From Homalodisca vitripennis (lineage: Eukaryota > Arthropoda > Insecta > Hemiptera > Cicadellidae): a stretch of 64,000 bases of DNA. The notes under the pieces were generated by a model that was not told the origin of the DNA, ran no database searches, and saw only the letters and a list, made by a program, of their open reading frames with translations. The stretch's first letter is position 1, and each line of letters opens with the position of its first letter. The stretch is taken from assembly GCF_021130785.1 (NCBI RefSeq), contig NC_060213.1, forward strand, positions 135,050,001-135,114,000, given 5' to 3'. The translations under genes and the position numbers were made by a program. Positions 37,990 to 48,549 of this stretch are shown here, piece after piece.

Positions 37990-40900
37990 CTTTATTGCGT
38001 CAAACAATTATTACATTGCATGCATGCGTCAAGTACATTCATAATAATATACAGTTCCATTGCAGTTATTGCTATTTAATTGTATAACAGAACTGGGGGT
38101 TTATTTTTATTCGTGTTTTCAATAGTTTTCAATAATTTTAATCCCAGCAACTCAACATGAACTCTTCAACGGAGTAAAACGCCTTTGACACCAGGAGGTG
38201 TTTTAATCGAGATTTGAATAGTTTAGAATCAATGAGATGTTTTATTCCCTCAGACAGCTTGTTTATCAGTTTCACACCAACTTGGGACGGCAAGTGTTCA
38301 AATGCACTCGTTCTATGTTGAACAATCCGAAAGTTGTCCCTGCCTCTTGTCTCGTATTGGTGGACGTCACTGCCTTGGATCAACTCGCATTTAAGTCGAC
38401 AGTATAGAACGACGTCGAGAATATAGAGACAGGGTAAAGTTAACAATCCAAGCTCTATGAAGGCATCTTTGCACGACTCTCTGAAATTCAATTTGTAAAT
38501 AATTCTGATAGCTTTCTTTTGAGCTCTAAATACTCTTTCGAATTTGTATTTAGAACAGCTGCCCCACAATCTTAAGCCATAAGACAAATATGGATGTATC
38601 AGGCCAAAGTAGGCAGTTTTTAATACATCAATAGAACAGAATTTTGCAAGGTTACGCAAAACATAAATGCCAGAAGCAACCTTGGAGCAGATGCTGTCAA
38701 TGTGAAAGTCCCATGTCAGTCCTCGATCAAGGTACATTCCAAGGAACTTAACGGATTCGGCCTCTTCCAAGAGAACATCGTCCATCATTACTGCGGGACG
38801 ATACTCCTGTTCTTGTCGATGCCGAAGGCAAAAATTTATTGAGTTTGATTTTGAGCTGTTTGTTTTCAGATTGAGTCTTGAGAAATGTTCGATGCATGAA
38901 TTTAAATCGATAAATGATTTCACTTCAAGATCAGTTTTATATTTCGATTTAATACAGAGAGTCGTGTCAGCTTTAATAATAGGAAATATGGTAATTATTA
39001 ATTTAAACTACCTGATCATAGTCTATGATTACAGGTTAGGTAGGTTAGGTTATAATGCATAACTTGAGCCATTAACTTACCTTTTGCGTTTTGCTTCATT
39101 CCTTTTCCATTCCTCGGGATTGAATTTCCTTCTTCTCCCTTTTCATTTTGGAGACAGTTCTATAACTTAATCCATTTTAAATTCTTATTATTTTAATCTA
39201 AAAACACAGTAAAGCAGTCATAACAATCAGCCTAAACAGAATAAGAGAACACACTTCTCTTGTAAACAATCACGTGATCAAAAGATGCAACCCTATTGGT
39301 CGCCTGCAAATGGCAAGTTTTGCAGCAACTGCCAGGATGAAAAAGGCAAGTTTTGTTACAACCTTCATAAGTCATTGTACTTTTTAAGCGCCAAATAGCC
39401 AGTTTTTGCATAAACAGACCGTACAGGCTTGCGTATTGGATGACATATAATAATATCCAACCAAAACCTTAATTTTGAAAAAAATTGCACTTGGCCAGTT
39501 TTGCTATGACCCGCCTAAATTCTTCCTCTTTGAAATGGTTTATGAATAGTGGTGATAGTATTCATTTATATACGTTGATTTATATAATTATGTAGATTGC
39601 CACCCATAAATCAATTCAGATCGACATTATAATGAGGACTGCTAGTTCTAGGGCTATAATGTATATTCTAATAATTACATTAAGCTTAAATTTTAATGGC
39701 ACTAGTGGCACTTTTAATCAAAATGTTGTTTTTCAGTAAAAAGGTTAAAACCAGTTCTATTTTACAAATGAATCTTTCCTCCAATGTGATTGATCTAATT
39801 CACTATCAATAGAAGAAACAAAAACATCAGTGTATCTGCTATCTATCCTTTTTTGAATCCTTGACAAATCCTGGGAAAGTTTTCTTTGGTCAACACAATG
39901 GATAAGTTGTGATCAATGGAAGAAATCATTACATCTACATTTATTTCCTTCATCTGTATTCTATTACTACAGAGCGAAAGCAGATAAATATTCCAAGACA
40001 TAGGTTGAATTGAACTTTACCTCAAACAAAACTTTTCAATTTCAAGCAACTGATTTAAATTATCAAAAATTGAGAAATAAACAACTTGACTATTCTTGAT
40101 GTTTTTTGCTTTATAAAAATGTTTTCAAACCCTTAACTCTTCAGCACTAATGCCCTTAAGATTTTTCAAAGCATTTTTTTACTTGGTGTCTACATAATTA
40201 AATACCAAATTACAGTGCACAAATATTTAAAGATACCTTTCATTATGTGTATTCAATATAACTTTTCCTTTAAAGCATATGTCTATGAATACTCTCAACA
40301 CTGTTGAATGGTTTTTTTAGTGAAGAAGGAAAATGTTAATATAATTTGAATAAATACTATTCATTTGAGTGTAGAAGATCTGTACTAACCATGGACGGAT
40401 TTCGACGCACCAACAGTTTCACATCTTCAGCATTTATCGTTGACCTCTTCGCATGTCTGAAACATTATGTACATTAATATTACAATGTGACTTATTTCTA
40501 AATCTAAATATTTCTAAAGAGAACTTTCCCCTATGACAATGAGGCAGAAAATTTTAAATTTGACTTTCTAAAGGCTCTACATAAATATGAAACAACAGGA
40601 AATGTGCAAGACAAAGAGATCATGGTAGAAAGGAAAGAAAAATTATGACAAGAAACTCAGACAATTAAACCAAAACGCAAATGCAAACTACATCAAATCA
40701 GCTGATAACAAGAGTAAAGCCCTATGGAGCCTTATAAACAATGAAAAAAGAGGAAAAAAACCCAAGTAAAATATCCACAAATGCATATTAAAATTAATAA
40801 CAGAGAGACTGATAGCCCTCAGGAAATAGCTGAACATTTTAATACTTATTTTACTAATGTAGCCGAGCTGACGCTGAAAAAGAATAGACAGGTCATAGGG

Positions 40901-43900
40901 AACCATGACATAAATGCACCTGACCTTCGAACAGAAATAATCTGCCAAGAGTCCCTTAATTCTTACACCAACAAACAATGACGAGGTCAGGATATTATAA
41001 ACTCCCTTAAAATCAAAACAGTCAAGTGGAATGGATGGAATACTCATCTAAGCTTGTCAAATACTGCAGAAAAGAACTGACTCCACCTCTTGTAAGTATA
41101 ATAAACAAATCATTCAGCCTAGGCCAGTTTCCCTCTGCACTAAAGTTGTCGAAAGTATACCCGAAGCACAAAAAAGGATTTACAAACGATGTGCAAAATT
41201 ATCGTCCTATCTCCCTGATTTCTACATTTTCAAAGATATTATTGAAAAAGTTGTCCTCATCAGACTTATGACACACCTCAAGAAAGCTAAATTTTAATCA
41301 ACGACTGCCAGCATGGATTCTCAAAGGGAAAATCTACCATTTCTGCCATAATCAGCCTAATTGAAGACATTATTGACCAAATAGACAAAGGACAATACAT
41401 CTCCGCACTTCTTCTCGATTATAGTAAGGCATTCGACTGTTTGGGACATGACCTCATCTTAAGGAAACTAACATTACTGGGAAATCACAGACACAGCAAA
41501 TAAATGGTTTGCAAGCTACCTATCAGGACGAACCCAAGTAGTTGAGGTACAGACAACCACACTTGGAATTACAAAAACACACCAGTCAAAACCACTTTCT
41601 ATTCTCCGAGGAGTTCCACAAGGGTCTGTACTGGGCCCTGTCCTCTTTATTCTATTTGTAAATGATTTCCCAACACATACCCAAGATAATAATACATCAT
41701 GTGTAATGTACGCAGACGACACAACACTCCTGAAAGGAATCTCACTGCAGAAGGTGTTTGTGCAGCTGCTACAGCCTCTCTAAACAAGGCTCTGAATTAT
41801 TGTAAAACAAATGACTGGCCATAAACCCACAAAAAAAAACAATACAAATTAATTTCAGTAAGAAAAGAGACACTACTCCCAGCATCGCCAAATGTAACAG
41901 TTGAAAATCATGTAAAATTTCTTTGGAGTCATTCTGGACAGAAACCTAACCTGGACTGAGCAAGTGAACAATGTCTGCAAAAAATTAGCATCTGGAATAT
42001 ATGTTGTTCGACGCATTAAATGGATCAGCAACTTGGAATCAGCCAAAACAGCTTACTACTCATTAGTAGAAACTCACTTGAGGTATGGACTTGCGGTTTG
42101 GGGTGGCTCCTCAGTTGGAAACCTTAATAGAGTTCTTACCCTACAGAAAAAAGCCATCCGAGTTTTGGCTGACTTAGAACCAAGGCAGAGCTGCAGACAT
42201 GCCTTCCAGACACTCCAGATAATGACTGTTACTGCGCTATACATCCAAGAAGTTATCATGTATGCACACCAGAAGAATCTCAAAACTGGAAAGGACCTTC
42301 ATCACTACAACACACGTTATGCAACAAGCTACACTCTAACCCATACACCGCACAGCACTTTTCGAGGAGAAACCAACCTACATTGGGCGAAAGCTATGGA
42401 ACCATCTACCACAACCATTAAGAGAGCTTCAGGGTAACCCTTTTAAAAAAAGCACTCCATGACTTGCTTGTTGGACAGCCTTTCTACACCATTTGACGAA
42501 TTCTTGAACCAAGACTGGAGGCCTCAACTGGAACTCAACAATCGCTCTCAAATGTGATGCATCATCGGACTCAAAAATTATTTTTCCAAAACAAGTTTAT
42601 CTAATTTCTGACTCTATTACTGTTCTTGATGAATATGCTAATAAAGAAGTTTGTCTATTGTCTATTGTCTATTGTCTATTGTCTATTGATCTATTGTCTA
42701 TTGTCTATTGTCTATTGTCTATTGTCTATTGTCTAAATCATAGTATTTCTAAATCTAGAGATTCTAAAATGTTATCAAATGTAAAGCAATCAAAGTCCTA
42801 AGTCTTTGACTTGACTTGCCTGATCGATCATTCCCGTACATCAAAACTCGAATGACCAATCACCAATTCCATTCCTAATATTTCCTACGCTCAACTACGG
42901 TCTGCTCTATGCTATTGTTAAAGCGTGAAAAGGGGGAGTGGGGTGGGGAAGCTACATGTGGTCGCGCCGCCCCCTGTAAGCATTTTGTTTTCACATTTTG
43001 CTATCACAAAAAATAACAATGGTATAAACTTTCATTTATGGGGAACAGTATGTAATTAGTAGTCATTAATTGATCAGACTTCATATATTTTATGTCTGAT
43101 CAATACACAAAAACAATGTAAAGATTATAAAAATACTCCATTGGCGATTGGATTGTTTATGGTATGGTTATGATGTTATTTAATGGGACTGAATTAAATT
43201 TCAATGATGATGCATTATTAAAAGATTGCAAAGCTATTGGAACAGTTCAATTGACTTAAACTTAAGAGTGTCCAAATGTTGTATCACTACTTGAACTGTA
43301 GGTCGGGATCAGCATCTCTTGGAATCCAAGGATCACGGAATCCCAGGATTTGCTAACGTTCAAATAAATAGTTACCCAACAAAAACACACACAATACAAG
43401 GAATACAACGTTTGAGTGCCCACCTGATTGTGATGTGTCATATGAAACTGCTGCTCTCCCATCATAGAGTTACAACTGAACTCATGGTAAGTTACATCAA
43501 ATGGCATGTGATGTATGTGACATAGAGGTTGCAGATTTAGCTGACGTGGTTGGACTGTGACACATAAGTAATTGTTTGATAGTAAAGGAGGACAACATAA
43601 ATCTGATATGATTTATAAAAGAGATGTCAATTTGTGTATCATTTATGTTCAGGTAAGTGACGAATGAATTAAACACTGTAAAATTGGCCAAGTATAATAT
43701 GGCTGTTTCAGAAGAAAATTTATGGATGGTAATAAGGCTGCTGCCACCAATGTTTTACTATTAATCGCAAATGGTGACACATTCTCTTTATCAGTTTCTT
43801 TCCAAAAACAATTAGACCAGTTTGTTAAATAAGTCACTTGAAAACTACCATATATCTTGACATATTTTCCATGTTGATTACCAAACTTTATTAAAAATTA

Positions 43901-44163
43901 ATTCTAGTTTTTTAGGTTAAGTAAGGATTTTACTAACTTAGCAAATGCTTCAAGATCCTCTGCATAAATTTTCAGTTTCTTCCAAATCAGTTCCGCAATG
44001 AGTTGCTTCGCTTGCTTGTCGATCTGTAATTCACCAAGGAGTGTGTTGTTTTCACACACAAACTTGCATATTTTTGAAACTTCATAATAACAGGCCAACT
44101 TCAGTTTCTAAAGACAAAAATAAAAGACAATGAGTGATGGAATAGTAGTTAATAGTTGGTTAC

Positions 44164-44223
<60 letters not shown>

Positions 44224-46512
44224 AAGGCTTTGAAAAATAACATACTTTGTTGCCCCTCAGTAAACTTAAGCAGTGCAAAACTTAATGTATTTTTTATTAC
44301 CTCCCACCAAGGGAACTCAGGATTCAGATGATAATTACAGAGCTGGTTTCGATGTTATGGAAACTGCCTCATATGCAGAACAATACAAAGTTGCTACAAA
44401 ACATAAATAGTGGATGTATTTAGCATACATATAAACATCATGGTGCATGATTTATCCTAAGCTGGCTGCAATGTACGGTACAACTATCTCAAGGAGGGGG
44501 GGAATCTGATGCGATCCAGAAATTACAGAACACTGCTATTTGGCACGTGTACCATCTTGCAAGGACGATCATGTGACCTGCTTTCTGGACGCAGTGAATC
44601 TTCTTCATATAGATGTAGAAGACATGCTGCACTGTGCATGAGAAGCTTAAAACCAGAGTGCCTCATTATCTTAGCAAGAAACTCCATTATCGAGGGGGGG
44701 TTGCCCTGTAGAACACACGTCAAGACAAAAAGCTCCACTTTACCAGGGTCACCTTGAAAGTTGGTCAAAGAAGTTTTTCTTCCTTTGTGTTTGCGCAACC
44801 ATAATCACATCGCATCTTAATCACTTTTAAAATCGTATGGCAGTAAATAAGATCTAATATACATATCAAAGCTGTTGTTCTTTGGCCTTTATTTAATTTT
44901 CTTCCCTTATGCTTGTAAACACATTACTCTCACAGTCAAGTCTGTAGGCAGACAACTGATGGCTATAACGCTTCCATGTGATCTACATATTTCTTTTTTT
45001 GTGTGTTTTTTTACAAGATCTGTGTAGTTTGTATTCTATTTGGTCTATAGTTATTCTCATCAGTTAATTTATCTTAGTCAGCCTATTTTATTTATAGGGA
45101 CAATGAATTAAAAATTTAGATGGTAGATAAAGTAATTCTGAATAGTATGAGTGATAGAGTTTTTTTCCCCTTAATATCAGTTGGAGATGATGTTTGTGAT
45201 TTTTCACTATTGTAACATTATTTCACAAATCTTAATACTTATTTATTATTCCACTGCATAATCACTACTTTCTGTAATTTAATTAGTTGTTATTTATTTT
45301 GTTGATGTTATATTTAAGTTGCATGAAAATGTTGTGAAATTATTGTATATTGGCGGATGCCGTTGAAATAATAATAATAATAAATAATAAATAGAAATGT
45401 GCAGTTTTACTTTTAAAAGTAAATACTGTACATACATATTGTACACCACCATGTATTTACAACACATTATTTAGTTTGTAGGTATTAACTGATAGAATTA
45501 TATATAAATAATTTAAGTCTTGTTTACAAATTATGGCTGCAGTATAGTAAGTGGCCACCACCACATTCGAATCAGGGTACAATACTAAATTATTAATTAT
45601 TAAAATGCTTAAACTATTGAAAAAAAAAAACATTCTAATTGTAGTTATTTATAATATTTATTGCCTACTCTTTTTAATGTATTCAATAACAATATTACTC
45701 TAAATTCATTCAAACAAAGTAAAATTATTTGTATGGTATTTTTTTATAATGGCTACAAGTACAATGGTGATGCACATATGTTATTCGTGTCAGACCTTCA
45801 AAATAGTAAAAAGTAACTAAATATTTTACACTGTTTTTGTTTGTTACATTTTATAAATACACAGAACCTCAATTGATTTTTATACACCATTAAATTATTA
45901 CCTGTTTAGATATAAAACAGTTGATCTGTACCTACTTTAATTTGAAATACCTATAACTTCATTTACAATTTATGAGATTGTCACTATGTGTGTTATATTA
46001 GTTATTTTAATTTCAAATATGATTGTTATTACGAATATAGATATGTTACTGTGATTTATTGATATAGATTATAGTTATACTATAATTATTATACATATAT
46101 TGATTAGACGTATATTCAATATATGAATGCTTATCGTACTCTACCCTATAGGCCTAATATATACGTTCAGAATAAACTGAAATGTTTCTGAAATCAGCAT
46201 ATTTTGAACAAAATTTAATATTTTGGAATATTGTAACACACTCAGTTACTTATGGGATGGAAATTAGACAAATTTTTTAGTTAGACCAACATTTTTGAAA
46301 AATTACAGGTCCCTATACAAAGTTTTAAAAATTGTGGGGTTTTCAATTTCTTCTACAACTTATCTGAAAAATGTATATACCATGTTACATTTTGAACGTT
46401 GTTTCAAATAGTTTTTCATAAACATACTACCAGTAACCACTACAGAAAATTGACAAGTTCTAGGATTAAATAGTTAACTTACTTCTTCTACACTTAAAGA
46501 ATCAGCAGCCAT
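33180..46512 (-). CDS. CENPS: CENP-S / MHF1 histone-fold protein, four exons
   Basis: Small histone-fold protein of the CENP-T-W-S-X centromere complex that also pairs with MHF2/CENP-X to target FANCM to branched DNA (family knowledge). Coding exons 46512-46483, 44107-43938, 40456-40390 and 33284-33180 sum to 372 nt: 123 codons plus stop, near the usual ~110-140. All introns are GT-AG and each junction is in phase (the exon 2/3 junction splits a Lys codon). The protein begins MAADSLSVEEKLKLACYY. The histone fold shows IYAEDLEAFAK then HAKRSTINAEDVKLLVRR, the most conserved CENP-S segment, followed by NPSMVEHMTKMADDLAS and a Lys-rich tail. The start is the only ATG in the first exon, five residues before the conserved region builds up. 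No frameshift or internal stop, so the gene looks intact despite transposon-filled introns. Function is by homology recognised from sequence. Confidence 0.93.
34115..34545. repeat. old tandem repeat, ~165-180-bp units
   Basis: The block 'ttcttacactaaacatttcc' recurs in diverged form at about 34150, 34328 and 34490 with matching neighbours (aaaatttag, aacaataaat). Lies in CENP-S intron 3; no coding content. Confidence 0.65.
34565..35555 (+). pseudogene. LINE relic: RT box to 3' end
   Basis: Begins at SIADDTSLVVSS (RT catalytic YADD box with Tyr/Ala changed, about 34580), continues FQWLEENSLCINTAKTK, VNYLGVVFDRNL, and after a TGA at 34933 YLSYAVPIWG, RLQKRAVRVVFHLA, then HRYQLR. 3' UTR ends 'ggcaataaatgattttactt' at about 35545. 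Everything upstream of YADD is missing (5' truncation). CR1/Jockey group. Antisense to CENP-S, in intron 3. Confidence 0.82.
37862..39080 (-). other. intron of the transposase-like pseudogene
   Basis: Bounded by GTAAGT (39080-39075) and TTTCAG (37867-37862); removing it keeps the reading frame. It has been enlarged by a LINE fragment at 37951-38975. Confidence 0.75.
37951..38975 (-). mobile_element. 5'-truncated LINE with (ATT)n tail
   Basis: A 261-codon open stretch (38923-38138), which extends in frame upstream to ADTTLCIKSK, a decayed YADDTTL box, at the truncation point near 38975. It contains VKFLGMYLDRGLTW, HPYLSYGLRLWG, RAQKKAIRIIYKL, HQYETR and VKLINKLSEGIK, the CR1/Jockey-group C-terminal order. 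The 3' UTR ends GCAATAAAGG followed by (TTA/ATT)n at 37988-37951. The open frame makes it younger than the transposase it interrupts. Confidence 0.88.
40390..40456 (-). CDS. CENPS: CENP-S coding exon 3
   Basis: Acceptor ATGTTTCAG before 40456, donor GTTAGT from 40389. The first base completes the split Lys codon; encodes HAKRSTINAEDVKLLVRR then NPSM. Too short (67 nt) to appear as an open frame. Confidence 0.93.
40507..42743 (+). mobile_element. LINE with heptamer tail in CENP-S intron 2
   Basis: Starts between the endonuclease and RT domains (YDNEAENFKFDFLKAL, NYIKSADNKSKALWSLINNE). RT blocks follow across several frameshifts: NYRPISLISTFSKI, RGVPQGSVLGPVLFILF (41607), YADDTTLL (41711), then an open 157-codon end (41964-42437) with ETHLRYGLAVWGGSS and LQKKAIRVLADLEPRQSC. 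The 3' end is AATAAAGAAG followed by eleven TCTATTG units (42654-42731). The direct repeat TATTTCTAAATCTA at 40493-40506 and 42744-42757 is its target-site duplication. It is antisense to CENP-S and lies only about 50 bp upstream of exon 3's splice acceptor. Confidence 0.88.
42654..42735 (+). repeat. (TCTATTG)n microsatellite
   Basis: Five units, one extra A, six units and a partial. It is the 3' tail of the LINE at 40507. Confidence 0.95.
42758..43937. other. rest of CENP-S intron 2
   Basis: Mostly plain intron. 43070-43103 is a 10-bp perfect hairpin (TTGATCAGAC / GTCTGATCAA). On the minus strand, 43262-43837 has several adjoining 60-80-codon open stretches that might be a decayed transposon frame, but no motif was recognised. 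Confidence 0.3.
43938..44107 (-). CDS. CENPS: CENP-S coding exon 2
   Basis: Acceptor TTGTCTTTAG just before 44107, donor GTTAGT from 43937. Encodes the first histone-fold helices (VSKICKFVCENNTLL ... IYAEDLEAFAK) and ends with two bases of a Lys codon. Confidence 0.93.
44169..44221. repeat. 53-nt T homopolymer (A run in gene sense)
   Basis: Uninterrupted T run about 60 bp upstream of CENP-S exon 2 in gene sense. Could be the poly-A tail of a retroposed sequence on the minus strand or a simple slippage run; its length is likely inexact in assembly. Confidence 0.9.
44440..45395 (+). pseudogene. LINE C-terminus and 3' UTR in CENP-S intron 1
   Basis: Broken plus-strand reading gives IQKLQNTAIWHVYHLA, then KLKTRVPHYLSKKLHYRGG and FTRVTLKVGQRSF, in the order LQN.A+R...L..., P.YL...L... 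of a LINE C-terminal region. The 3' UTR ends 'ggcggatgccgttgaaataa' followed by AAT repeats to 45395. No RT box. Confidence 0.62.
45396..46482. other. rest of CENP-S intron 1
   Basis: AT-rich with no recognised repeat or exon. Confidence 0.4.
46483..46512 (-). CDS. CENPS: CENP-S coding exon 1
   Basis: ATG plus nine codons (MAADSLSVEE), then donor GTAAGT at 46482-46477. Intron phase 0. Confidence 0.88.
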
Positions 46513-47039
46513 TGAAAATGCATAAAGCAAGAATTAAATACGAGTGTCCTATGTCTTTTGTTACTATAGGAATAAGAGCGAACTAAACTTTCATTTACCA
46601 CCAACCATAACCTAACTTTAATTTCAGTTGTCACATAACGTTTATTGCAAACCGTAAATTAAATTTAAAACAGAAGTTAAAGAATAAATATTAACTTGAA
46701 TACATTGTACATTGTAATTGATTACATTGTATTTTTTATTTTGTTCAATTCAATTTACTTCAACTAAGCTAGTTCAAATAAACATTGTAACTAACAACAA
46801 AATTTTTTTCCTAATTTGCCATTTTAAAGCATTTAAAGGCAGGCTAAAATTCTAAAGCATGCTACTTCGTTGGTCTCTAACATGTGGCTCCTGATGTACA
46901 TAATTTAGATATGTTATGATTTGTTTTATGATAATATAGTAACGGACATTAAACCCCTCTCAAATATTAGCTACAAACATATACATCTCTTTGGTATATA
47001 CATGCCCTATCATGATTAATTATTTAATACCCTGGATAA
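46513..47039. other. region upstream of CENP-S
   Basis: Should hold the CENP-S 5' UTR and promoter. 'ccataacctaact' at 46605 resembles the AACCTAACC words frequent near insect promoters. No TATA box was assigned. Confidence 0.35.
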
Positions 47040-47760
47040 ACTAGGGACAGGAATTTTGGATTGTGAATGTGTTAGGAAAATCTTGCAAGGGACCCGTCAG
47101 GCTTGCCTATCGCTGATGTTTTGGCTGCGGTTCATCTCATTGTTCATCATCAATCCATGTGACTCATTTAGAAGAATGGCTAACGTTGCAGAAATTAACC
47201 AGCGATCATTACCTAGGATCCTAAAGGACAATAAAATGCAACCGTGCCGGATCTCACTACATCAAGAATGGATGGAGATAACTACTTTCTAAGAACGAAC
47301 TTTTATTTGTGGGCCCGTGATAAAATGAACAGCGATGGATATTGTTGCTCAATGTTTTATAGTGCAACGAAGCAAACTTACGGAGTAATTCAGAGGTAAA
47401 CCATCACAACATGAGGTTCTGGGCTTTTGAGAATTCCCACTGGATGAGAGAAATGGGTAACCAAAGGTACTGAACCCTCAATACTTGGTGCGGTATTATT
47501 GGTATCCAAATTGTTGTCCGAATTTTTCTAAGGACACATGGATGGAAATAGAGTGTACAACAACTTCCTCATCGATTACTTGCCTAATTTATTGTGTGAG
47601 TACTCCTGAACAAACTATCCAACTCACGATGGGGCTCCAGCTCTCTACTCATAAGCAGTTGAGCAAATTCTGGATGAGGAATATCCTCAAAATAGAATGG
47701 AAGATGTGAACCAATCAACTAACCATCCAGATTCCCGGATTTAACGTGCATGAACGTTAA
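47040..47760 (+). pseudogene. Tc1/mariner-type transposase relic
   Basis: Reads with frame breaks: SFRRMANVAEINQRSLPRIL (helix-turn-helix end), YFLRTNFYLWARDK, then NMRFWAFENSHWMREMGN, LNTWCGIIG and THDGAPALYS, matching the order N.RFWA.ENP....., VWCGI and QDGAPAH... of DDE mariner-like transposases common in insects. The second catalytic Asp corresponds to HDGAP. Stops and indels throughout; no TIRs found. Confidence 0.75.
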
Positions 47761-48319
47761 CGTGCACTAACGAGGCAAGTAAAAATACTTGATCTATGCA
47801 TCAAGGCCAATAACTCAAGAGACGGTGATGCAGCGAATAAGGGATCCTGTTCAATCAATAAACGGATAAGAGGGTTTAAGGACTGTATAAAACCCTAGTT
47901 CTAGTTTTAAACTCTGTTTTGAAAACAATGGATTACAGTTTGAATGTCTGTAGATAATATTAGTTGAATAAAATAATTGTTCAACCGAAATAGTTATGAC
48001 ATAGATAATTATAGGAATAATGATTACTTAAATTACAGTACCTAACGGAAAACAAAAGGTTAAAAAAATTGTTAAAAATTAATTCACTAAGAACCTACGG
48101 CAAATACAGGAGTGTAAAATACTGTAATGCAAGAAAACGTGATAAACATTCGTATTTTTAGTGCTATTTATCGATCACAAAAGATAAAAACCAAACTTTC
48201 AATATAAAAAATTGATAAATACTTCTACGAGTTTGAAATATCATAAATTTTATAACTATTTTTGAATATTGAAAGTGCGCTGAAAAGTGACAACTATTAC
48301 ATAACGTAGCTGTGATGGG
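47761..48319. other. AT-rich non-coding DNA
   Basis: Nothing recognised beyond an ACGTGCATGAACGTTAACGT palindromic patch at 47747-47767. Confidence 0.3.
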
Positions 48320-48545
48320 AAGGGTTGATTCAATGCAAATGTTGAGTTTAGCTCCAGTCCACATTCCTCTCTAGTGCAGCATCTGAAATCTGATGCTATT
48401 GCATACTTGACTCCTGAAATCTGGAGGCATGTGCGTCTGAAGGGTTCCAAACATAGTCTACGATGAAGGAGCTCAAAACGAACTCTGTATCGTTTCGACA
48501 TCAGAGAAACCTAGACTACAAAATGTAGTGCAATCTGGGTAAAAA
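48320..48545 (-). mobile_element. long-TIR MITE family, copy 2 (inverted, truncated)
   Basis: One arm (GTTGAGTTTAGCTCCAGTCC, 48340) plus an interior matching copy 1 in the opposite orientation (CTCAAAACGAACTC, CGTTTCGACATCAGAGA). The second arm is missing. Confidence 0.8.
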
Positions 48546-48549
48546 AATT

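Larger units (their letters stand above)
36131..39165 (-). pseudogene. transposase-like gene with one intron, broken
   Basis: Exon 1 (about 39165-39081) reads FNPEEWKRNEAKRKR and stops at donor GTAAGT (39080). Acceptor TTTCAG is at 37867-37862, and exon 2 from 37861 continues the same frame (HQPKLAPSYPEC). Then come CDHKGKKTFRCK, a frameshift near 37786, VCRKAFLGVLKISKDRVQR, GTPVTDARSKCMEYKEKL, FDCQKNMVVP, WNENDFPKGSNEIS, LCADGCGGQNRN (about 36810), PIPGHSFLPSDRVFGRIEK (about 36690) and an acidic C-terminus ending at TGA 36133-36131. These blocks, in this order, occur in a large multicopy family of uncharacterised arthropod and fish proteins; I do not know an agreed name. The D in DGCGGQN and D in DRxFG are plausible catalytic acids (inference). 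At least four stops or frameshifts break it. Confidence 0.78.
35708..39516 (-). mobile_element. 3.8-kb TIR DNA transposon in CENP-S intron 3
   Basis: Ends are inverted repeats: left AGGCGGGTCACAGCAAAACT (35708) and, inverted at 39516, AGGCGGGTCATAGCAAAACT, similar over about 35 bp. AATT occurs next to both ends (35703-35706, 39518-39521), a possible 4-bp target duplication, though palindromic and so weak. A motif close to GGCCAGTTTTGC recurs inside both ends: 35720-35729 (inverted), 35937-35948, 39312-39323, 39345-39356, 39397-39409, 39493-39504, probably transposase-binding sites. It carries a transposase-like pseudogene on the minus strand and a younger LINE fragment in that pseudogene's intron. 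It sits in the same orientation as CENP-S. Confidence 0.87.

Noticed and set aside
43262..43837. Run of minus-strand frames in CENP-S intron 2
   Set aside because: Looks like a decayed coding sequence but contains no motif I can name, so no element was called.
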